A stretch of DNA of 64,000 nucleotides from Secundilactobacillus pentosiphilus (GTDB lineage: Bacteria > Bacillota > Bacilli > Lactobacillales > Lactobacillaceae). The stretch lies in NCBI RefSeq assembly GCF_002217985.1, contig NZ_BCMI01000008.1, positions 1-64,000 of the forward strand. Direction: 5' to 3'. The position numbers were made by a program, and so were the translations under genes. How positions within the stretch are numbered: position 1 is the stretch's first letter; the number at the start of each line of letters is the position of its first letter. The notes under the pieces are model-generated. The model ran no database searches. It was not told where the DNA came from and was given only the letters and a program-made list of their open reading frames with translations. Positions 42,902 through 52,700 of the stretch are shown piece after piece.

Positions 42902-43228
42902 TTACAGGCGCTGCATTTTTAAGATACTGCCGGTTTTAGCGTCCGCGATGAACTCGTACGAAACGAGTTTTTCATCTTCCATGCGTGACAGACCGCCGGA
43001 GTAAACCATGGTATGGATGGCAAACTGTGCGTGCTTGTGCGGGTGTTCGTCGATCCAAGCGCCTTCAATTGTCGATTCTTTTCGAAAAGCCTGCTTCACT
43101 TCGTCCAAAATGGCATTAGGTGTCAGATATTGATGGTTGAACACGTTTTTGCCCATCAAAAAACCGAATAAAATACTTAATAGAGATAGTAGACTTAATT
43201 GTTGATAATCTTTTATGTTTAGTTCCAT
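42902..43228 (-). CDS. PepSY domain small membrane protein
   Basis: A 108-residue protein with one N-terminal TM helix (LSLLSLLSILFGFLMGK, about 11-27) and a PepSY-like domain: ILDEVKQAFRKES, then a strand pair ending in VSYEFIADAKTGSILKMQRL. PepSY domains are thought to inhibit peptidases or act in the cell envelope. AGGAGGG lies 8 bases before the start. It diverges from the thioredoxin-like gene. Confidence 0.72.
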   Translation of the reverse strand: MELNIKDYQQLSLLSLLSILFGFLMGKNVFNHQYLTPNAILDEVKQAFRKESTIEGAWIDEHPHKHAQFAIHTMVYSGGLSRMEDEKLVSYEFIADAKTGSILKMQRL

Positions 43229-43357
43229 ACGCGTTCCCTCCTGCGCTATTTAGTATTATGGTAGCTCAAAATTCGGTTTGATACCACATTAATGTATTTT
43301 TTCTGAAAACGCGGTATAATTAATCTACTAAATAAAAGTAAGTGAGGAGCGAGTGTA

Positions 43358-43675
43358 ATGGAAAAACTGCCCAAAATGACAAAGGATCAATTGCTTGAAA
43401 AAATTAAGGATGGCCGCTACATGCTGTTTTTCTCAGCAACGTGGTGCCCAGACTGCGCCTTCATTAAGCCTGCAATGCCGGCTATTGAAGCTGAGTATCC
43501 CGACTTTAAGTTTCTCAGCGTTGACCGCGATGAGAACATTGATTTGGCCGTGGAACTAAACGTGTTAGGCATTCCCAGTTTTATTGCGTATAATAATGGG
43601 GAAGAGATCGGTCGCTTCGTTAACAAAGACCGTAAAACAAAACAGCAAGTAGAAGAGTTTATTAACGCACTTTAA
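43358..43675 (+). CDS. Thioredoxin family protein
   Basis: A 105-residue thioredoxin-fold protein with the redox motif WCPDC (about 29-33), which differs from the WCGPC of housekeeping thioredoxin, and the cis-Pro loop LGIPSFIAY (about 70-78). This matches the YtpP-like proteins encoded beside ytpR in Bacilli. GAGGAG lies 8 bases before the start, with a TATAAT at 43315-43320. Probably co-transcribed with the next gene. Confidence 0.85.
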   Translation: MEKLPKMTKDQLLEKIKDGRYMLFFSATWCPDCAFIKPAMPAIEAEYPDFKFLSVDRDENIDLAVELNVLGIPSFIAYNNGEEIGRFVNKDRKTKQQVEEFINAL

Positions 43676-43701
43676 TTCTCCCGCTTTTGAAAGGATGCTC
43701 C

Positions 43702-44337
43702 ATGTTAATTTCTAGTTATAATCAAAAAGCACTTGGTGACGTGATGATCATCTACGTGGCACCAGATGCTGAAGAACAAGACGTTGTTACTAAGGGTAAT
43801 TTTACCCGAATCTTTGACCCTAAAACGGATACGACGCTGGGGTACAATGTGGCCCACGTGTCAGCTATTTTAGGCGCCATTGATCAAAATGGTCAGGTCT
43901 TTTTATCAGAGGATCAAGTTGCTCAGTTAAATGAGGCGTTGGCTGCTGTTGGGTTCAAACCAGAGTTAAAGGCTGACTTATCGTCGAAGTTTATCGTGGG
44001 TTACGTCGAATCTGCTGAACCGCACCCTAAATCGGATCACTTATTAGTGACTAAGACCCGGGTCCAGGACGGCAAGACGCTGCAAATCGTTTCCGGTTCG
44101 CCGAATATGCAAGCTGACATCAAAGTGGTCGTTGCCGAAATTGGCGCAATGATGCCAGATGGCGAGATTATTTGGCCTGGTAAATTGCGTGGCGTTGAAA
44201 GTGATGGTATGATTTCATCAGGAAGAGAATTAAAGATTCCTGGGGCACCCGATCGGCCGGGCGCGTTGATTTTACCTGATGATTACGAAGTTGGAACGCC
44301 ATTTGACTTTAACAAGGCACAGACTTTATTCAGTTAG
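43702..44337 (+). CDS. ytpR: YtpR family tRNA-binding domain protein
   Basis: Protein of 211 residues. An N-terminal DUF4479-like part (1-90) precedes an EMAP-II/Arc1p-type tRNA-binding OB domain (about 92-200), with FIVGYVESAEPHPKSDHLLV, LQIVSGSPNM and GVESDGMISSGREL, similar to the N-terminal domain of PheT. The start at 43702 follows AAGGA; a TTG at 43687 is upstream of that. Role in Bacilli is not settled. Followed by a terminator. Confidence 0.88.
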   Translation: MLISSYNQKALGDVMIIYVAPDAEEQDVVTKGNFTRIFDPKTDTTLGYNVAHVSAILGAIDQNGQVFLSEDQVAQLNEALAAVGFKPELKADLSSKFIVGYVESAEPHPKSDHLLVTKTRVQDGKTLQIVSGSPNMQADIKVVVAEIGAMMPDGEIIWPGKLRGVESDGMISSGRELKIPGAPDRPGALILPDDYEVGTPFDFNKAQTLFS

Positions 44338-44348
44338 ATGAACGACGT

Positions 44349-44376
44349 AAAAGGAGCCGATGCTCCTTTTTATTTT
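44349..44376 (+). terminator. Terminator after ytpR
   Basis: AAAAGGAGC and GCTCCTTTT with a CGAT loop and T-rich tail. Confidence 0.8.
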
Positions 44377-44431
44377 GCCCTGAGCCGTTAAATAACTTAA
44401 ACTAACTTGAACATTGAATGGATGACGAAAT

Positions 44432-47050
44432 ATGAATCACTATGATGGACCAGCTTTTTACCGGAAATACCGCCGACCGGAAAAGTCGGCGAAACAGCCT
44501 GTTTCACCACAGTTTAAAGTACCTGGCAAACGCTTAAAACATGTCGATGAAGAACCGGCAATTTTTCAGCAGGATGAGCCTCAGCGTGAAGAACTCAAAC
44601 AGCGAGAAGAAAAACGGTGGGCTGAAAAACGTCCGGAGACACCGCCCGAACCCTCAAAGCCAATTAAAAATGACTGGCAGCCCGCGGCAACCCATTTTCG
44701 GCCGACGCAGGTTCCAAAGCAGCTTAATCGGAGCGTGGAGCAGCAACCGCGGCTTAATTACACGGCAATCATCAAACAGTATTTTCAAAAGACTGATGAT
44801 GATGTGCTGCTATTTGATGACGGCGCACAGACTGCGAACGAACCAGCGGAGACGGCTCAAAATAGGCTGACTTTCGAGCCGGCCAGCAGTACTGAAGAGG
44901 CAGAAAGTACCTCAGTCACGGGGCAGACTCAAGCTGAGGAGTCGGCGCCCGAACAGACACAGACTGCACCGCAAGAAGAACATACAACAGCTGATGAACC
45001 TGAAAAAACGGATAATAATGAACAGCGGATCGCGGCAATTCAGCAGCGAATCGATCACCTCAAAGCAGCCAGAAGTGAAACGCCAAGTGAACCTGCTGAA
45101 TCAGAGACCCCCAACACGGACGGTGCTGATTCAGACAGTTCAACGCTAGCAGCGGATGATCGCCAGCAACCCATAACGCCGGCTGCGACAACGACTGACA
45201 CGGCTGAGCAGGAATCTGCTAATACTACGAAAAATGAAGAGATGGCACTCTCAGCACCAGAAACTAACGCTGCGTCGACGCCACGTGAAGTTGAGTCCGC
45301 GGCCGAACAGTCAGCGACTCATACAGAAGGCACCGAACAAGCTGATACGGCACCATCAGATGATGAGCAAACAGCGGTGGTCACGCAAACGCCTGGTTCA
45401 GTGCAGCCCGTCGAGCAACGTGAACCCCAAACACAGCCTTCAGAAAAACAAGCGTCAGAGACCGGAACAAAAACCGCAGAAAAAGACGAGTTAGAGCGTG
45501 GCTTAGGTCATTCTCTAGGGGATATTCTGGCGGAAGAAAATACCAGTTCACAGATGAATAAGCTGGCCTTGTTCCAAGATAAACCAACGGCCAAGCCGGT
45601 CAGTGAAGTGAGTCAAGATGACCGCGGCTATCAATTCCCCTCGACCTCGCTGTTAACGCCGCCGGTTGAAACTGACGAAAACGCCCTTGACGAGTGGATC
45701 GAGCATCAAGGCGAAGTATTAGATGAAACCCTGCAGGCCTTCCACGTGGACGCTCACGTAGTGGATTGGACGGTTGGGCCAACCGTCACGCAGTTCCAAG
45801 TTCATTTAGCATTAGGGGTTAAGGTTAATAAGATCACTAATCTTACGGATGATTTGAAACTGGCGTTAGCCGCTAAGGACATCCGGATCGAAGCACCGAT
45901 TCCTGGTAAAACCACGGTGGGGATTGAAATTCCCAACCCCAAGACGAGACCGGTCATGCTGTCTGAAGTGCTGGAATCTAAAGCCTTCAAAGATAGTGCG
46001 TCACCGCTGACCGTTGCACTGGGGGTCGACCTGTTTGGTCAGCCGCGAGTCACGGATCTGCGGAAGATGCCTCACGGCTTGATAGCTGGGGCTACCGGTT
46101 CTGGGAAATCAGTCTTCATTAACAGTTTGCTGATTTCGCTGCTGTATAAGGCAACGCCAGCGCAGCTGCGGCTGTTGCTGATCGACCCGAAGGCAGTTGA
46201 ACTGGCACCTTACGATGGGCTGCCGCACTTGCTGTCACCGGTGATCTCAGATCCACAAGCGGCTGCTGCAGCCTTAAAGTGGGCGGTCAAAGAAATGGAC
46301 GACCGTTACGACCGGCTGGCAGCCGCCGGTGTGCGAAACGTTGAACAATACAACGATCGTGCCGAACTAACGGGTGATTATGCGCAGAAGCTGCCGTACA
46401 TTGTGATCGTGATCGACGAATTAGCCGACTTAATGATGATGGCCTCCAGTGAAGTACAGGACTACATTGTCCGAATCACGCAAAAAGCCCGGGCTGCGGG
46501 AATTCACCTGTTGATCGCTACTCAGCGGCCGAGTGTGGATATCGTCACCGGGACGATCAAAAACAACATTCCGACTCGGGTAGCCTTTATGGTTTCCTCG
46601 CAGGTTGATTCACGGACCATCATCGATACCTCTGGTGCTGAACGGCTGCTAGGGAAGGGTGACATGCTGTTCTTAGGCAACGGGGCTTCACAACCGGTTC
46701 GGCTGCAAGGGACCTTCGTTGATAAAGAAGTCGATCGGGTTACCGATTTTGTTCGGACGCAGGGCAAACCGCACTACGCCTTTGACCCGGATGGCCTGCT
46801 GGAAAAGCAGCAGGTTCAGGAGAGCCAAGACGAACTGATGCCCGAAGTGCTGGATTATATCGTTCAGGAAAAGACGGTTTCAACGTCTAAGCTACAACGG
46901 GTCTTTTCAATCGGCTATAACCGAGCCGCCAACTTAATCGATACCCTTGAAAACAAGCAGTATATTTCTGGCCAAAATGGTTCTAAGCCGCGGGAGGTTT
47001 TTCTCACGGAGAAGCAGTTAGCTGAAATGCGGGCGCCCAGAACGGATTAA
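44432..47050 (+). CDS. sftA: Soluble DNA translocase, SftA-type FtsK/SpoIIIE family
   Basis: DNA pump of 872 residues acting in chromosome segregation at the septum. There are no N-terminal TM helices, which separates it from membrane FtsK and SpoIIIE. Residues 30-370 are a highly charged Glu/Thr/Gln/Ala-rich linker of low complexity. The motor has Walker A GATGSGKSVF (about 555), Walker B VIVIDELADLMM (about 655) and GTGTIKNNIPTRVAFMVSS-like motor motifs, and a C-terminal gamma winged helix (STSKLQRVFSIGYNRAANLI). The order ytpR-sftA-murC is as in B. subtilis (ytpR-ytpS-murC). Confidence 0.9.
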   Translation: MNHYDGPAFYRKYRRPEKSAKQPVSPQFKVPGKRLKHVDEEPAIFQQDEPQREELKQREEKRWAEKRPETPPEPSKPIKNDWQPAATHFRPTQVPKQLNRSVEQQPRLNYTAIIKQYFQKTDDDVLLFDDGAQTANEPAETAQNRLTFEPASSTEEAESTSVTGQTQAEESAPEQTQTAPQEEHTTADEPEKTDNNEQRIAAIQQRIDHLKAARSETPSEPAESETPNTDGADSDSSTLAADDRQQPITPAATTTDTAEQESANTTKNEEMALSAPETNAASTPREVESAAEQSATHTEGTEQADTAPSDDEQTAVVTQTPGSVQPVEQREPQTQPSEKQASETGTKTAEKDELERGLGHSLGDILAEENTSSQMNKLALFQDKPTAKPVSEVSQDDRGYQFPSTSLLTPPVETDENALDEWIEHQGEVLDETLQAFHVDAHVVDWTVGPTVTQFQVHLALGVKVNKITNLTDDLKLALAAKDIRIEAPIPGKTTVGIEIPNPKTRPVMLSEVLESKAFKDSASPLTVALGVDLFGQPRVTDLRKMPHGLIAGATGSGKSVFINSLLISLLYKATPAQLRLLLIDPKAVELAPYDGLPHLLSPVISDPQAAAAALKWAVKEMDDRYDRLAAAGVRNVEQYNDRAELTGDYAQKLPYIVIVIDELADLMMMASSEVQDYIVRITQKARAAGIHLLIATQRPSVDIVTGTIKNNIPTRVAFMVSSQVDSRTIIDTSGAERLLGKGDMLFLGNGASQPVRLQGTFVDKEVDRVTDFVRTQGKPHYAFDPDGLLEKQQVQESQDELMPEVLDYIVQEKTVSTSKLQRVFSIGYNRAANLIDTLENKQYISGQNGSKPREVFLTEKQLAEMRAPRTD

Positions 47051-47109
47051 TAGGTGAAGGCTACTCATGTTACAGTGTTGAAAAGGCACTGTTCAAGAAG
47101 TGTTCGCTC

Positions 47110-47118
47110 TGCTAAAAT
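47110..47118 (+). promoter_or_regulatory. Extended -10 promoter of murC
   Basis: TGCTAAAAT, about 86 bases before murC. Confidence 0.5.
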
Positions 47119-47204
47119 ATTGATATGGACCAATCATGGCTGATTAACCAGCAATAGTCGGCCTAAATTAAATCATTGAAACGATGAAAAGAGGATTTTG
47201 TTTG

Positions 47205-48536
47205 ATGGACAACACAACCACATATTATTTTGTTGGTATCAAAGGATCAGGGATGAGCTCATTAGCACTCATTCTTCATGACAAGGGTTTTAAAGTAGCG
47301 GGATCGGATATTACGCAGTACACGTTTACACAACGCGGACTGGAGCAGGCTAAGATCCCCGTTTATCCATTTGACGAAGCGAATATTCACGAAGGCTTAA
47401 CGGTCATTGCTGGGAATTCCTTTAAGGACGATCATCCAGAGATTAAAAAAGCTCGCAAAATGGGCTTACCCGTTTACCGTTACCATGAATTCTTGGGTAA
47501 GTTAATTGAGGGGTATACCAGTATTGGGGTTGCCGGGGCCCACGGTAAGACCAGTACTACCGGCTTGCTCTCACACGTGTTGTCCGGCATCGCGCCAACG
47601 AGTTATCTCATTGGTGACGGCACTGGCAAGGGAACGCCAAACGCGCGCTTCTTTGTTTATGAAGCTGATGAATACCGGCGTCACTTCTTAGCAACTAAGC
47701 CTGATTACGCCATCATGACGAACATTGATTTTGACCATCCTGACTACTACAAGGATATTAACGATGTGTTCGATGCTTTCCAGACCTATGCTAACCAAGT
47801 CACTAAGGGAATCTTTGCCTGGGGCGATGATGAAAATCTGCGTCGGCTGAAGACTGATGTACCGATTTACTATTACGGTACCAGTGACCGGGACGATTTT
47901 CAGGCCCGTGACATCAAGCGGACGACTAAGGGGTCACAGTTCGACGTTTACTATCACGATGAATTTCTCGGCAACTATCACGTGCCGCTGTTTGGTGAAC
48001 ACAACGTTTTGAACAGTTTGGCTGTGATCGCCGTTGCTTACTTTGAAGACGTTGATTTGGATGCCATTAAGGCTGAACTGCTCAATTTCAAAGGGGTTAA
48101 GCGCCGGTTTGCTGAACGGAAAGTCGCTGACATGACCATCATTGATGATTATGCGCACCATCCATCAGAAATTCGCGCCACGTTAGATGCCACTCGGCAA
48201 AAGTACCCTGACAAGAAAGTGATTGCTGTCTTTCAGCCGCACACCTTTACCCGGGTGATCGCACTGATGGATGACTTTGCTAAGGCGCTGAATAACGCTG
48301 ATGTCGTCTACCTGACCGATATCTTTAGTTCCGCCCGTGAATCAAGTGGGAAAGTTTCCAGTGCTGACCTTGCTAAGAAGATCAATAAGGGCGGCGAAAT
48401 CCTTAAGCTTGATAATATGTCGCCGCTGCTTGATTATCATGATGCGGTAGTCGTCTTCATGGGTGCTGGTGATGTTCAAAAATACGAGCGTGCTTACGAG
48501 GATTTACTGAGCCACTTATCATTAAAAAACAACTAG
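47205..48536 (+). CDS. murC: UDP-N-acetylmuramate--L-alanine ligase
   Basis: Adds L-alanine to UDP-MurNAc, the first peptide step of peptidoglycan synthesis. The 443-residue protein shows the N-terminal [11 protein letters not shown] (about 12-22), ATP-binding [10 protein letters not shown] (about 108-117), and Mur ligase residues in EADEYRRHF and [14 protein letters not shown] (about 316-329). AGAGGA lies 9 bases before ATG 47205; a reading from 47184 would start ahead of the site. Confidence 0.95.
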   Translation: MDNTTTYYFVGIKGSGMSSLALILHDKGFKVAGSDITQYTFTQRGLEQAKIPVYPFDEANIHEGLTVIAGNSFKDDHPEIKKARKMGLPVYRYHEFLGKLIEGYTSIGVAGAHGKTSTTGLLSHVLSGIAPTSYLIGDGTGKGTPNARFFVYEADEYRRHFLATKPDYAIMTNIDFDHPDYYKDINDVFDAFQTYANQVTKGIFAWGDDENLRRLKTDVPIYYYGTSDRDDFQARDIKRTTKGSQFDVYYHDEFLGNYHVPLFGEHNVLNSLAVIAVAYFEDVDLDAIKAELLNFKGVKRRFAERKVADMTIIDDYAHHPSEIRATLDATRQKYPDKKVIAVFQPHTFTRVIALMDDFAKALNNADVVYLTDIFSSARESSGKVSSADLAKKINKGGEILKLDNMSPLLDYHDAVVVFMGAGDVQKYERAYEDLLSHLSLKNN

Positions 48537-48590
48537 TTCTTAACATTTCCTAAAAGGTAGCTTATTCATGCTGTAAGTAATCGCTTTTCA

Positions 48591-48618
48591 TTGCTTTTTC
48601 CACTCAGCTTGTTAGAAT
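48591..48618 (+). promoter_or_regulatory. Promoter of the BI-1 family gene
   Basis: TTGCTT (48591-48596), 16-base spacer, TAGAAT (48613-48618) with an upstream TG (extended -10). Confidence 0.6.
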
Positions 48619-48655
48619 GTATTCTTAATGAGGGATATCAAAAGGAGGAACCTTG

Positions 48656-49360
48656 ATGAACAATTACGATGAACAGCCACGACGCGTCGTTAATGCGGAC
48701 GTTGGTTTAAATAAATTCCTAACCAAAATGTACGGCTGGATGGCAGTCGCCGTTCTGCTATCAGCATTTTCTGCGTTTTACGTTTCAACTACACCAGGGT
48801 TAATGGCGTTATTTACGGGATCTTACCGGATCGTGCCGTTGATCGTCTGGTTTGTCTTTCCGTTCTTAGTTAGCGGACAAGCAATGAAGCGGCCGTCAAT
48901 TAGTTTTGTGCTCTTGATGTTCTACGGTTTACTGACTGGCGGTATCATGTCAATGTACGCCTTAGTTTACACGGGAACGACCATGGTGAGTGCGTTTGTT
49001 TCAAGTGCTACCATTTTCATTGCGATGGCCGCATACGGTGTTGTCACCAAGCGTGACTTGTCACGTGTCGGTGCGCAAGCCACTTCTGCTTTGATTGCCT
49101 TGATTGTTGCCTTCCTCATTAATATCTGGTTGAAGAGTTCCATGATTGCGTTCGTCTTCTCCATTATCGGTGTGGTGATTTTCACGGCTTTAACGGCTTC
49201 AGATAGTCAAAAGATGAAGCGGCTCTACCTGCAAAGCGACGGTGGCGCGACAACTGTGACTGGCTTAGCCCTTATTGGCGCAATGCAGCTGTACCTCGAC
49301 TTCGTTAACCTGTTTATTTTGTTATTGCAGATTTTCGGTGGTATGGGCGATCGTGACTAA
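48656..49360 (+). CDS. Bax inhibitor-1/YccA family membrane protein
   Basis: Seven-helix membrane protein of 234 residues of the BI-1 (TMBIM) family; B. subtilis YetJ is a pH-sensitive calcium leak channel. Helices follow each other from about residue 26 onward, and the C-terminal GALIGAMQLYLDFVNLFILLLQIFG contains the conserved acidic residue in YLDFVNLF. AAAGGAGG lies 7 bases before ATG 48656. Monocistronic. Confidence 0.9.
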   Translation: MNNYDEQPRRVVNADVGLNKFLTKMYGWMAVAVLLSAFSAFYVSTTPGLMALFTGSYRIVPLIVWFVFPFLVSGQAMKRPSISFVLLMFYGLLTGGIMSMYALVYTGTTMVSAFVSSATIFIAMAAYGVVTKRDLSRVGAQATSALIALIVAFLINIWLKSSMIAFVFSIIGVVIFTALTASDSQKMKRLYLQSDGGATTVTGLALIGAMQLYLDFVNLFILLLQIFGGMGDRD

Positions 49361-49407
49361 TCCAATTAAGATTAAGTATCAAGATTTAAAGTTTAAGACA
49401 AATAGTT

Positions 49408-49452
49408 AAAAACTGATTGACTGTCATTTCCTGACGGTCAATCAGTTTTTTT
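49408..49452 (+). terminator. Terminator of the BI-1 family gene
   Basis: AAAACTGATTGAC and GTCAATCAGTTTTTTT with inner GTCA/TGAC pairs. Confidence 0.85.
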
Positions 49453-49564
49453 GTGTTAAACGCCCTTTTAACGGTTTTTATGCAGGGTATGTCGGCGAAA
49501 AACAGTGTGCCTTTTTTTTCCAAAAATTCGAAAAAATAAGTAGGCTTTTCTTATGTGTACGGGG

Positions 49565-49592
49565 TTAACAAATCACTATCCAATGTTATACT
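49565..49592 (+). promoter_or_regulatory. Promoter of the giant surface protein gene
   Basis: TTAACA (49565-49570), 16 bases, TATACT (49587-49592) with an upstream TG. The leader is about 100 bases. No gene is visible in 49453-49700. Confidence 0.65.
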
Positions 49593-49700
49593 TGGCTTAG
49601 TTCTTTTTTAAGTTTAAATTTAACAGTAACTAGTACAAGCTTAGAGAAGTAGGGTTATTTACATTTGTCTAATTTAAAATGGTGAAAGCGGGGGTTCACG

Positions 49701-52700
49701 ATGCTAAAAAGGAGAGCGTCATTAGCACCAATTATTTCAGAAAAACAGCATTTTAAGATGTATAAGAGTCATAAAACCTGGGTTTTTGCTGCAATTACCG
49801 GCATTAGTTTTCTATCAATGATGAGTGCCGGCTCGTTAGAGACGCAAGCAGTTACTGCCAGCAAAAGTGCGGTAACGGTTGCACCAGCAGCCCCAACGGG
49901 GACACACGATTCAACTTCGGAAAATGAATCTATGGATCAGCCAAATGGAAACGGTTCAACGGCCAATGGGTCGGTACAAGCAGCTGTGCCTGATTTTAAT
50001 CAAAAAGTAGCGGACTATAATAAACAAAAGTCCACGTACGAGGCCGCAAAACAGGCGTACCTAGCTGGCCAGCAGCAGGTTGCTAACGAACAATCAGCCT
50101 ACCAGCAAAGTGTGAGTGAGTACAATCAAAAGAAGGCTGATTATCAAACTGAGCAGCAAACTTATCAAAGCGAGAAGCGCAACTATGATCAAGCCAAACA
50201 GCAAGCTGCTGATCAGGCAAGTACCGCAGCAGAGGATAATCAGCAATTAACTACTGTAGAAACGGCACTGAATACGACTAATACTCAACTGTCAAGTACT
50301 AAGCAAGCCTATGATGACAATTTAAACACGTATAACCAGGATAAGGATACATACACGCAAACATTAGCGGCTTATACGCAGTTAAACGATCAAATTAAAG
50401 CAGCCGAAACTACTTATGAACAGCAGCTCAATGATTTTAAACTTCAAAACGCGGCATACGAAGCTGATGCCTCCGCCTTTAACGGCGCACAGGCTGACTA
50501 TCAGCAAAAAGCAAGCGCTTTAAAAGAACAAATTCAGTCTTATCAAAGTAAACTAGATCAGTATCAGCCCTTAGTTGATGCATACAACCAAGCTAAGGCC
50601 AAGTATGAAGCGACCAAGGCAAACTACGATGCCGGTGTTTCTCAATTATCAACGCAGTTTAACGAAGCCGGTTACCAGGATGCCCTGAGTGCTTATAATA
50701 CGCAGAAGAATCATTATGGGACCATCAAGGCTGCCTACGACGCTGCTAAAGCAGATTATGATCAAAAGCAGGCAGCGGGTGACGCAACCGATCCCGATTT
50801 TTCGGCGCTTGAGGCACAGTACCAGACTGCTTACCAAGATTATTTGACTGCCCAGCAGGCCTACAACGAAGCCGATACACGCCGTCAACAGCAGACGACA
50901 GCTGCCGCAAGACAAAATAACCAGTTTACCGTTTTACAAAGTGAATTTGATGACGCGCAGGCTAAATACCAAGCGGCCAGTCAGCAGTTTGAAGCGGTAA
51001 AATCAAACTACGAGACTTTGCACGGAAAAGTTGCGGCCTTAAATCAGCAGGCCAATCAGTTAGACGAGCAGCACGATACACAGCTGGTAGAGCAGCAAGC
51101 ACAATTGAATAGTGAAAAACAGACGCTTGAAAATCTGCAAGCGGCGAGTCAAATTTCTGCCGATCAAATCAGTGACTTACAAACTCAATACAGCAGTGTT
51201 AAAACACAATATGATACGGCTGTGACTAACTATGCAAACGTTCAACAGCAGCATGATACGTTAGCTGCTCAACTTAATGTGTTACAGGACCAATACGCTG
51301 CAGCCAAGGCGGACTACAATCAGGCCAATGCTAATTATCAAGCTGCTGAAAATAAACTGACCAACTTGCAGAACTTCTACAACCAAGTCAAAAGTGATTA
51401 TGATGCGGCTCATCAATCATATGTTGACGCCAATGATCAGTTGCAGCATGCCAAAGACGCGGTGACTGCCTCGCAGAAGACTTTGCAGACTTCTCAAGCA
51501 CTATTTAAGTCTTTGCAAACAACCTATAATTCGGCTAAAGCAACGTATGATCAATTAGCGGGCGAATTACCGGCACTTCAGGCGGATTACCAAAATCAGC
51601 TTACACAATATAATCAGGATCTTGCAGCCTTCCAAGCATACACGGCAGCTGTTCAAACGTATCAGCAGGCTGTGTCAAACTTGACGACTAACGTTACGCC
51701 TGCACAGACAGCTGCAAAAGCTAAAGTTGAGGCTGCTACCACAGCCGGTGACAAGGTTAACACTGATATTACGGCTCTTAATGCTGCATTAGGCAACGTT
51801 AACTGGAATGATGATGCTTGGGTAAGCGACTTTAATGCGAAATTGTCTCAGTTAACAACGGATAAAAACGACTTGGATAATGCTCAAAACGGGTTGGGAG
51901 ATGCCGTTAGCACTTACGACCAAGCTTTGAATACGTATGAATCCCAGACTGGTACTTCTGAACCAGCAGCTCTGAATACACCGGCTGCGATGGCTGATTA
52001 CACCAGCACTGTATCTGCGTTGACGGCTGCACTGGCTAATCTGCAAACCGCTAAAACGTACAATACGACATTGGCGACAAGTTTAAAGACTGCTCAGGAT
52101 GCAGCCAGTACGCTTAATACTGCAATTACGACTGCCAACAGGCAAATTGCCCAAACAGTCATCGATAGTCAAAGTGGGGCTCCTTTAACGAATGACCTCA
52201 CAGCCTTAAACACCAGTAAAACAGATATAAACAATAAATACACTGCCTTCAATTCAGCAGTGACTGCAGTTAATAATCAGGACGCGGATGTAATCTCAAC
52301 TGACAAGTTAAACGCGTTGACACAGCAGCAAACCCAAAATACAGGTAACTTAAACAACTTTATTACGGCAGCAACTGCTTTTGATACCCAAACCAAGAAT
52401 TACAATACTCAATTGGCAAAGTACAACGCCGCAGTAACTGCTAAACAAACAGCTGATGCCGCTGTAACGACTGCTTACACTGCTGCTAATAACGCTAATA
52501 CAGATTTAACTAGTTTAGCTGCTTTGCTGGCAACGCCAAAGCCTAATGATTCAACTTGGTTAACTCAGGTCAATAATCTGGTCGCACAATTAAAGACGAC
52601 CACCTTGAGTCACACTAACCTCGATACGTTAGTCAGCGACTATCAAAGTAAGCTAGACGCGCTGAGCAGTGGATTAAACGCAGTTCAGAAAGTTGACCCA

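Noticed and set aside
47072-47092. ACAGTG/CACTGT inverted repeat after sftA as terminator
   Set aside because: Only six base pairs and no T-run.
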